DNA from: Siderastrea radians | Taxonomy: Eukaryota > Cnidaria > Anthozoa > Scleractinia > Rhizangiidae | DNA: 64,000 nt | Assembly: GCA_964017195.1 (NCBI GenBank) | Contig: OZ024887.1 | Span: forward strand, 5,161,959-5,225,958 | Direction of reading: 5' to 3' | In this document: piece after piece, positions 27,163 through 33,415 of the stretch | Layout: each line of letters starts with the position of its first letter | How positions within the stretch are numbered: position 1 is the first letter of the stretch | Made by a program: the position numbers and the translations under genes | Notes under the pieces: generated by a model | What the model was told of the DNA's origin: nothing | Seen by the model: only the letters and a program-made list of their open reading frames with translations | Databases searched by the model: none

Positions 27163-28377
27163 TTAGTCACGTCGCCTTTTTTTGGGTGGACTTGTCTCTT
27201 TGGGTGGGCTTTTCCTCTTGGGTGGTGGTTGGAGAGACGTCACGTCTTGACTACGAATCCAACTATTGTACTTGTCGGGCCACCCTTTCCACTTGACCAA
27301 CCATCGATCTTTTTGACGCTTAAGTACCTTTTCGATGCGAAACACATCGGACACATGAACTTTTTGTAAATCCTCTTCATAAAACGTACCTTGGACGGGG
27401 GTATCATCCCATTCGTGAATCTTATACGTGGGCACAGGGCCCGGGATCACACGATGCACCACAAACACTTCTTCGGTCCAACCAGGTAAATAGCCTTTTT
27501 CAAACGTACGATGAATCTTGTTGAGACGAACCCGATCTCCGACTTTGAATTGGGGTTTTTTCTGGCCTTTCAATCGTTGGCTGTACAATCGTTTCCACAC
27601 CGCTTCTTCGTTGTCCCATGTCACGTCTTGAGGGGCCATACCAATACTTCGATGACGGGTGGCATTATACCCTTGCACCAACTGGGGTAAGACATCGTCA
27701 AAGCGTAAGGTGTTGGCCGCGGTAAAATAACGATACAACCGTTCTTTCAAGGTCCGATTAAATCGTTCCACCACACTGGCTTTGGCATCCCCTTCGGTGG
27801 AAAAATGGTGAATGTCTTGCTCCTCCGCCCATCGTTGAAAGGTCCGATTGTAAAATTCTTTCCCTCGATCCGTTTGCAATCGGTTGGGGTGCCGCCCTCC
27901 TTGTCTCACAATCTTCTCAAAGGCTTTCACGAGGGCCACGCCGGTTTTAGTTTTCAACGGTTGGACCCACGCGTACTTGGACAACACATCCACGACGGTC
28001 AATAAGTAGCGTATACCCCGATTATGTTTGGCCAACCGTTGCACTTCCACTAAATCCGCGGCCCATTGATCATCTAAACCCCCTACGACCACGGGTAAGG
28101 TAGCAAAACGACGACGTCGTGGTTTATGCAAGGTGTAGCCCACATCCTGTTCCAAGAGTCGTTGGGCTTTTTTCAAAGGGAGACCCTGGGCTTTGGCAAA
28201 CCGTTGCACCCCACCTAAACTCCCCGGGGCGCTAGGATCGTGGTAACGGCTTAACCATTGTTGCGAGACCTTGCTTTTCTTCGTGGACGACGAGACAGGG
28301 CGTTTGGTTCTCTTCAACTTTGTTGTTGTTGTTGACCAGCGTTGAGTTTTCTTTCGAGGGGCCATACTTTTTGGCAT
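27163..28377 (-). CDS. int: Retroviral-type integrase with C-terminal chromodomain
   Basis: 404 residues. Basic N-terminus, then rve catalytic core: D108 (WAADLVEV), D170 (LQTDRGKEF) and E204 (SVVERFNRTL), with 33 residues between the last two. An SH3-like segment (about 276-345, FKVGDRVRLNKIHRTF) is followed by a chromodomain (FRIEKVLKRQKDRWLVKWKG and a W-x8 region, 346-380) and a basic tail. It would insert the linear element and make the 6-bp duplication. The chromodomain implies targeting to methylated-histone chromatin. All three acidic residues are present. The start overlaps the 121-aa gene by 64 nt. Confidence 0.95.
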   Translation of the reverse strand: MPKSMAPRKKTQRWSTTTTKLKRTKRPVSSSTKKSKVSQQWLSRYHDPSAPGSLGGVQRFAKAQGLPLKKAQRLLEQDVGYTLHKPRRRRFATLPVVVGGLDDQWAADLVEVQRLAKHNRGIRYLLTVVDVLSKYAWVQPLKTKTGVALVKAFEKIVRQGGRHPNRLQTDRGKEFYNRTFQRWAEEQDIHHFSTEGDAKASVVERFNRTLKERLYRYFTAANTLRFDDVLPQLVQGYNATRHRSIGMAPQDVTWDNEEAVWKRLYSQRLKGQKKPQFKVGDRVRLNKIHRTFEKGYLPGWTEEVFVVHRVIPGPVPTYKIHEWDDTPVQGTFYEEDLQKVHVSDVFRIEKVLKRQKDRWLVKWKGWPDKYNSWIRSQDVTSLQPPPKRKSPPKETSPPKKRRRD

Positions 28378-28679
28378 TCATCCCATAACGTCGATATGGT
28401 GGGGATGGTGTGGGGATGCGCCTTTTGAATGATTCGATACCATCGCCACGCCTCTGGGTGGGCTTTTAACCACAAGACAAACACCACCCATCGATACAGG
28501 TTACGATCCACGTGGGTTTCTTCAAAGATCTGGAGAGGGTGTGCGTCCTCGGGACAGGGAGGAATTGGGATTTGGGAGCTGGGTTGGTGATCATATAACA
28601 CTTGGCACAGGGATTGATGGCATTGCCAATCCACCAGGGATAAGAGAGACTCCCACGCATCACACACAACAGACTCCAT
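28314..28679 (-). CDS. Unknown 121-aa Trp-rich protein
   Basis: Open from ATG at 28679 to a Q-rich end. Acidic to neutral, rich in W, H, C and L, with RNLYRWVVFVLWLKAHPEAWRWY as a likely helical hydrophobic core. A palindromic AATAAA/TTTATT element at about 28685-28701 lies just upstream and may be the poly(A) signal of the preceding gene. No family recognised. Confidence 0.55.
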   Translation of the reverse strand: MESVVCDAWESLLSLVDWQCHQSLCQVLYDHQPSSQIPIPPCPEDAHPLQIFEETHVDRNLYRWVVFVLWLKAHPEAWRWYRIIQKAHPHTIPTISTLWDECQKVWPLERKLNAGQQQQQS

Positions 28680-28713
28680 GGACTAAATAAAAAATTTTTA
28701 TTCGTTCTCTCAT

Positions 28714-29595
28714 TTAAAAGAGACCGTCATACACGGCCGTCTCGAGGCTTTTCTGCCAATTCTCCACACTGTCACTGTACTTGGGGGGTGGTGGCGCTGG
28801 AGCCACCATCATTTCTTGACGGTTCTTGAGCTCTTGAATTTCTCGCAACAATTGTTTCTCATAATCTGTCAGGGGGCGATCCTCTTTCCTGGGGGCTCGA
28901 GGAGGTGGCCCTGGGATGTCATAGCCCCGCTTGGGATATCCTTGCGCATCCCGGGTAGACAAAGGAGATTCAGCTTGTTGGTCGGCTTTCTTGGGTGGGT
29001 TGTCATGAAACCAACTCCAGTACTTGGGACCCAAGGGTTGATCGGCCCACCGGAAGAAGCCACACGTTTTCTTGGAACAATTCAGAAACAAACGATCGGG
29101 GTTCTGGGTTGAATGGCTCTGTTGTAGCGTGGCGGGTTCCCGGCAAAAACACTGCAAACAAGTCCACATGTCCAACACTTCTAAATGAGGTTGACTATAC
29201 ACGGCTTTCATATACTCCAGGGCTTGATCTTGACCACAAAACAGCAAACAGGGTTGCATGGGACATTTCACATACTTCCATCCCTTTTGAGATTCTCGGG
29301 CCTCCAAACGCACGTCATGGCAAGGACATACCATATAGTCCACCTTTTCCTTGTTGTCTTTGATTGGATGATGGCCCACCTCATTGTTAAAGACGGTCAT
29401 CAGAGTGAATGGGGGTGTAGATTGCTCCGCCATGTCATTCAATTCTTTCATCATATCTTCCACCGCCGCTCGGGTATCTTCCACCACCTCGCGTACCCCC
29501 GGATCACAGTCCACGGGCGTCATCGTTTGAATAGTCTTCTTCTTCTTCTTCCCCTCTGGGGGATGGGTTGTCTTTCTCTTGCGATCGACGGACAT
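28714..29595 (-). CDS. GRF-type zinc-finger protein, 293 aa
   Basis: Start set at ATG 29595: the frame extends further but the TATA box (29630-29637 minus) lies inside that extension. A basic N-terminus with KKKKK (nuclear signal) and an acidic helix precede two Cys clusters. The first is CPCHDVRLEA..KCPMQPC; the second matches zf-GRF: CLQCFCREPATLQQS, NPDRLFLNC, CGFFRWADQPL. GRF fingers bind single-stranded nucleic acid in TOP3A, APE2 and NEIL3. The C-terminal part is proline-rich with a coiled-coil-like helix (TDYEKQLLREIQELKNRQEM). A replication or repair helper is likely, by inference. Confidence 0.75.
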   Translation of the reverse strand: MSVDRKRKTTHPPEGKKKKKTIQTMTPVDCDPGVREVVEDTRAAVEDMMKELNDMAEQSTPPFTLMTVFNNEVGHHPIKDNKEKVDYMVCPCHDVRLEARESQKGWKYVKCPMQPCLLFCGQDQALEYMKAVYSQPHLEVLDMWTCLQCFCREPATLQQSHSTQNPDRLFLNCSKKTCGFFRWADQPLGPKYWSWFHDNPPKKADQQAESPLSTRDAQGYPKRGYDIPGPPPRAPRKEDRPLTDYEKQLLREIQELKNRQEMMVAPAPPPPKYSDSVENWQKSLETAVYDGLF

Positions 29596-29596
29596 C

Positions 29597-29804
29597 GTGC
29601 TTACTATTTTCACCCCTACCACCGAGCCCTTTTTATACCTTGGACCCTTGGCTCTCATTGGTCAGCTTATCCTACCCATATAAGGACTTGTTATCTTCCC
29701 ATTGGTCAGCTTATTCAATCCATATAAGGTCCTCTTGTCTTCCCATTGGTCAGGTGTTCCTATTTAAGAGGGTCCCTTGGTCTCTCGATCGTCATTCCAA
29801 GTAG
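29597..29804. promoter_or_regulatory. Divergent promoter with 44-bp repeats, CCAAT and CArG boxes
   Basis: Minus TATA at 29630-29637 serves the GRF-finger gene; plus TATTTAAG at 29761 serves the gene at 29805. Between them ATTGGTCAG (inverted CCAAT) occurs at 29657, 29701 and 29745, exactly 44 bp apart. CCATATAAGG, a perfect CArG box, lies at 29676-29685 and 29720-29729, also 44 bp apart. Host NF-Y and SRF binding is inference. Confidence 0.75.
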
Positions 29805-30029
29805 ATGGACTACTACCAAGATCTCAACCGAGACGACTTTGCTTCCACCGAAGACTATTTGGCTGAACGGGTCAAACGAGGTCTAGCAGCGGGATTCACG
29901 TTCCAACAGTGCCGACAGCACCACGTCATTGATTTCGGTTTGGCCTTAGGGTTGACTCCCACGGAGATTCTAGCTATTGTAGGTCCAGACACCGGCTACG
30001 TATTTAAATGCCCCCCAACATCGACATGA
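29805..30029 (+). CDS. N-terminal frame of SLOG-like gene, 74 aa
   Basis: First ATG about 40 nt after the plus TATA-like box. Helical protein with DYLAERVKRGLAAGFTFQQC and FGLALGLTPTEILAIVGP, the latter resembling a helix-turn-helix. It ends in GYVFKCPP and then leaves its frame. The next gene starts inside it, in the -1 frame. At 30011-30017 the sequence C-CCC-CCA lies in the zero frame as a canonical X-XXY-YYZ slippery heptamer. A -1 shift there enters the downstream frame directly, so this may be the N-terminus of one longer protein. Confidence 0.6.
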   Translation: MDYYQDLNRDDFASTEDYLAERVKRGLAAGFTFQQCRQHHVIDFGLALGLTPTEILAIVGPDTGYVFKCPPTST

Positions 30030-30703
30030 TTGGAGAACACGATGTGGATGCCTTGGAACTCCAAATTGGTCATGGCCATGTGGTCTACACAGGGGGAGCC
30101 AAAGGTACGGATGCCCTTGTGGAACAACAGGCCAAACACTTTGGGATGCAAGTCGAAGTCCTGGTCCCCCCGAACCATCCTCGAGCCACGTTCATCACCC
30201 CTTCTACGGTGGAAGTGCTGATGTTGGCCAACCCTCATCTTCACCAAGCGGCAGAGAAACTAGGCAAACGAATGCCCAGTCATTTTTACACCCTGCAATT
30301 GCTGCAACGCAATTATCAAATTGCCAAGAAAGCCCATACCATCTATGCCTTTGGCATTTTGGAACCGGATCATAAACGCGTGAAAGGAGGGACCGGTTGG
30401 ACCGTGCAATTGGCCATGGATCAAGGCAAACCCGTCTACCTCTTTGACATCCCCAGTCAAACGTGGTACCGTTCGGACCATTACTACCAAGTCAACGAGA
30501 ATGCCGCCACCCTGGTCACTGGCAGTCAATTTGTCCCTTGGGGACCCAAAAAGCCCACCCTTCATCAAAGCAGTGCCGTGGTAGGATCCCGGGAGGTGGA
30601 CGACAAAACCCGAGCCGAAATTCAAGCCTTGTTCAACCGCACGTTCTGTCTCCCCGAGAACATTGATCAATTACGTATGGAACTGGAAGACTTTCATTTG
30701 TAA
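30008..30703 (+). CDS. SLOG/DprA-like Rossmann protein, 231 aa
   Basis: HVVYTGGAKGTDALVEQQAKHFGMQVEVLV resembles the glycine-rich nucleotide-binding loop of the SLOG superfamily (GGAxGxD at 29-35). GGTGWTVQLAMDQGKPVYLFD (about 127-147) is a second Rossmann-like segment, and SSAVVGSREVDDKTRAEI near the C-terminus (GSR at 193-195) is like the first strand of SLOG/DUF2493 proteins. In those the GSR strand precedes GGAxGxD, so the order here is permuted. SLOG domains sense or process nucleotide-derived ligands. Not a standard Polinton gene as far as I know. A plus AATAAA lies at 30975-30980. Confidence 0.65.
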   Translation: MPPNIDMIGEHDVDALELQIGHGHVVYTGGAKGTDALVEQQAKHFGMQVEVLVPPNHPRATFITPSTVEVLMLANPHLHQAAEKLGKRMPSHFYTLQLLQRNYQIAKKAHTIYAFGILEPDHKRVKGGTGWTVQLAMDQGKPVYLFDIPSQTWYRSDHYYQVNENAATLVTGSQFVPWGPKKPTLHQSSAVVGSREVDDKTRAEIQALFNRTFCLPENIDQLRMELEDFHL

Positions 30704-31016
30704 TTTTTAGTTTTTACTTTTTCAATTTGTACATAGCTTTCTTTTCAATTCTTTTTTAGTTTTTATTTTTTCCAATTGTACATAGTCCTTTTTTAGTTTT
30801 TATTTTTTTTTTTCCAATTGTACATAGGAACACCCCACCCCGCGTGGCAAAGAAGACCAACCACCATTTGTAACATCAACTCTTTTTAATTAAAAAAAAA
30901 ATAAAAAAATGACAACACTGAGTTTGCACGTGGTCATAAATAGTTGGTCTTGACTCACAGTTGTCTTGACTCACAATAAAAACAATCTCAACCATAAAAT
31001 AAAAAATGTTCAAAGT
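30704..31016. repeat. AT-rich spacer with TTGTACATAG repeats and AP-1-like sites
   Basis: Between convergent genes. TTGTACATAG occurs at 30727, 30776 and 30818, each following a TTTTTAGTTTTTA-type tract. TGACTCA, an AP-1 consensus, occurs at 30951-30957 and 30967-30973. Poly(A) signals AATAAA are present on the plus strand. No gene. Confidence 0.7.
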
Positions 31017-31580
31017 CTAATCATCCTCATTAGAATAATTTAAATTGTTCTCAGCCGAGTTTTTCCATTCCAAATAGTTTCTTTCACCCGCCTCCTCTTC
31101 CGTCAACTCCTGTTCCTCCGGCCAGTGCTCCATTTCGTCAAAAAACATTCTAATCCCTTGCCATTGATGGCTCGCACTTACATGGGGAAGGTAGTCAATC
31201 AAGTAGGCATTCAATTCCTTGAATTGATCTAAGGACATGGGCCATTGGCGTGCGTCCTTGGTCCATACCCTATGGTGGTACACCCACGGGATCACGCGGC
31301 GCACCAGGCTGCCATGTAACGCGGCGTCCGCGGTTCCTCTCTCTTCCCGGTGGCGGTACGCGTTCTCCTCATACACCAACGCCAACAAATACAAACGAAT
31401 GAAGGCCGCCACGCGTTCTCTTGTAAGGGGGCGCCACGTTTCCTCTCGTCTCTCCCACATCCCAGCAGCTAATCTCTGTACATGGGTTACCTCCGGCCGT
31501 ACTCTCCTCCTCAACACCTCCTCTCCACTCACATTCACCTCACTGGCAAGGGAACCCAATCGCCTTCTCGTTTCAGACAT
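31017..31580 (-). CDS. Unknown 187-aa protein, own TATA promoter
   Basis: First ATG at 31580; the frame extends upstream only through a TTG. TATATAA at 31659-31665 minus gives a typical promoter. The protein is Arg/Glu-rich and helical at the N-terminus (RRRLGSLASEVNVSGEEVLR, VAAFIRLYLLALVYEENAYR), W-rich in the centre, and acidic at the end. Divergent partner of the RING-like gene across a promoter related to the polymerase promoter. Possibly an early regulator; no homologue recognised. Confidence 0.6.
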   Translation of the reverse strand: MSETRRRLGSLASEVNVSGEEVLRRRVRPEVTHVQRLAAGMWERREETWRPLTRERVAAFIRLYLLALVYEENAYRHREERGTADAALHGSLVRRVIPWVYHHRVWTKDARQWPMSLDQFKELNAYLIDYLPHVSASHQWQGIRMFFDEMEHWPEEQELTEEEAGERNYLEWKNSAENNLNYSNEDD

Positions 31581-31639
31581 TTTTCCACGCACACGACAAA
31601 CATAAGTCAACACGACTGAACTCAAAGCTAGGAATGGCG

Positions 31640-31815
31640 TCCTGGGGCCTCCCTTGGCTTATATACCCCCATTCGCGCAATGCCTCATGGTCTATCTAAG
31701 GAGGGGGGAGGGGGGTCCCCCCTCCTCGTCCCCGTCCCCCTCCCACAGTATCATGGGACCTCCTTTTCATTGGCCCCTTCCCTCCCACGTGACCCTTTTG
31801 TTTCTCTATAAAAAA
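31640..31815. promoter_or_regulatory. Divergent promoter, homologous to the polymerase promoter
   Basis: Minus TATATAA at 31659-31665. On the plus strand: GGGGGGTCCCCCC-type palindrome, ATTGG at 31769-31773, CCTCCCACGTGAC (CACGTG 31786-31791) and TTCTCTATAAAAAACCA (TATA 31807-31813). The E-box to TATA segment nearly matches the polymerase promoter on the opposite strand, with one indel and a few changes. Confidence 0.8.
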
Positions 31816-31900
31816 CCACCGTCTCATTTCATGTTTTCACACTCATCGATGATCCAGTCCTCAATCCAGAAGCCCAACAAGTGGTTGATCCTTTCACCTC

Positions 31901-32470
31901 ATGGCTCAATACAACCCAAACCTGGTGGCTCCAAACAGCACATGTCTGTGTCTGTTCTGTTTGCAACCTGTCACCACTAATACCGTGATCAAATGCTGTG
32001 CTCAAAACAACGCATGTCTGCTCTGTTTGCAACCTGTCACCACTGATACCATATTGAGATGCTGTGGGCGATCTTGTCATATCAACTGTGCTCACAACTG
32101 TCACAAGCCATCCACAAAGCGACTTCCCATCTTCAATTGTCCAAGCTGCCTATCCAGCTTTCCTCTTGCCGTCCTTAAAATCACCCCTTTTCAACCATGG
32201 AAAGAAGACCTGCAGTTTGCTGAGCAAGTCAGGGCCGTTTGGAAAAACAATCCTTTATGGTTTGCCCCTTGTTATGAAATCGAAAACCTTATCACGGAAG
32301 GATACTGGGGACAACTCCGTCATGAGATTTATTATGACCGCCACAAAATCTACTTTCTGGGTCATACCAAAAGCGAAGTCATTCCAAACATGAGAACCTG
32401 TTTGGCACAACGAGGACCCCCAGTGATTCCACGCATAGGAATAAAACATCCAATGAAGCATGTTAAATGA
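31901..32470 (+). CDS. RING-like Cys/His-rich protein with internal duplication, 189 aa
   Basis: The N-terminal half carries a RING-variant or PHD-like array: CLFC, CC, CLLC, CC..SCHINC, HNC, CPSC. A 66-bp in-frame duplication repeats the block CLQPVTTxTxxxCC (DNA copies starting about 31957 and 32023), so the first Cys pair set is doubled. The C-terminal half is W/Y-rich without known motif. Many DNA viruses use RING proteins as ubiquitin ligases against host defence; that role here is inference. The AATAAA for this transcript is at about 32607 in the right TIR. Confidence 0.65.
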   Translation: MAQYNPNLVAPNSTCLCLFCLQPVTTNTVIKCCAQNNACLLCLQPVTTDTILRCCGRSCHINCAHNCHKPSTKRLPIFNCPSCLSSFPLAVLKITPFQPWKEDLQFAEQVRAVWKNNPLWFAPCYEIENLITEGYWGQLRHEIYYDRHKIYFLGHTKSEVIPNMRTCLAQRGPPVIPRIGIKHPMKHVK

Positions 32471-32507
32471 CATTTCCTCCTGCCTTTAATGAGAAATCAA
32501 TCATATC

Positions 32508-32995
32508 GATCCTGTCACCTTCCAGACCTACCCTTATGGATACCAGTGAGAACTCTATGGAACATTAAGGAACACTCAGGAAAACGTTCTTGTAAAAACC
32601 CATTTAATAAAAAAATATTATTTTTATTTCGTGTTGTTTTCATATCAAATCCATCTATGGGCCATATATGGGTCACCCACGTTCAAGAAATTGGACTTTG
32701 GACTTTGAGCCCGCGTTTTCTCCGCGGTTTTCACCCACCTTGAGCCCACGATCCTTTTTTCCAACTGGTCAGCGGTTTCCCATCTCAAATCACGTGACTT
32801 CCGGTTCCATGAGCCCACGATCCATTTTTTCCACTGGTCAGCGGTTTCCCATCTCAAATCACGTGACTTCCGGTTCCCTGAGCCCGCCATCCATTTTTTC
32901 CACTGGTCAGCGGTTTCCCATCCCACTTCCGGTGATGACGTCACTCCGACCAATCAGGAGCCTCCATTTGTCCCAGATGGGCGCCCTTTACTACT
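32508..32995. repeat. Right terminal inverted repeat (488 bp)
   Basis: Mirror of the left TIR with one visible substitution. It therefore contains an orphan copy of the last codons and stop of the polymerase gene, which has no coding partner here. It ends ACTACT at 32995. Confidence 0.97.
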
Positions 32996-33001
32996 CTTAT
33001 G
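32996..33001. repeat. Right target-site duplication CTTATG
   Basis: Same hexamer as at 10863-10868, directly after the ACTACT terminus. Confidence 0.95.
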
Positions 33002-33415
33002 ATAATCATTGTTATTATTGTCATTATCATTATTATGTTGAACAATGTTTGATGGAAATCAACGAACGAACGAGCATATAAAATACCACCTCCCAACCCC
33101 CCTCCCCCTCCCCCACCTCTTTTGCCAATTGTATTTATGAATTCGTCAGAAAAAAATAGTTTTTGTTTTTATGTTCGTTTGGTGGATAGTCACTTTTCGA
33201 AAATTTGGACTCATCAATTTTCTAGAACTTCTTATGGTGCCGCCGCATGCTGCATCATTTAACAAAGCGTAAAAATCTTCAGTTCAGTGCTCACGAGAAA
33301 AACACTTATTTGTTCGGTAACCGTAACCAAACAAGGCCACAAGCAAACCCAGCCAAACAATACAAACAGTGATGTTGTGGTGAATGTGCCTTCGGGCAGT
33401 CACGTAGCTTTAAAA
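33002..33415. other. Flank with ATT-rich run and Penelope-like relic
   Basis: Bases 33275-33415 align by eye with 3932-4050 (GCTCACGAGA, AACACT, GTAACCGTAA, GGTGAATGTG), so this is a shorter, more decayed copy of the same Penelope-like sequence. The remainder shows no gene. Confidence 0.5.

Larger units (their letters stand above)
10869..32995. mobile_element. Complete Maverick/Polinton (adintovirus-like) element, 22,127 bp
   Basis: Bounded by 488-bp TIRs starting AGTAGTAAAGGG and by a 6-bp target duplication. It encodes family B polymerase, retroviral-type integrase, FtsK/HerA ATPase, adenain-like protease, major capsid protein and about 20 further genes. Most run on the minus strand and three groups on the plus strand. 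Nearly all hallmark genes are open. The TIRs differ by a single substitution that I can see (CAATAG on the left, CCATAG equivalent on the right), implying recent insertion or recent TIR homogenisation. Polintons are known as integrating DNA viruses or virus-like transposons of eukaryotes; this copy has the gene set needed for a virion. Confidence 0.97.

Noticed and set aside
29596..29658. Longer N-terminus for the GRF-finger gene
   Set aside because: The ATG at 29658 lies upstream of the TATA box at 29630-29637 and would not be in the transcript.
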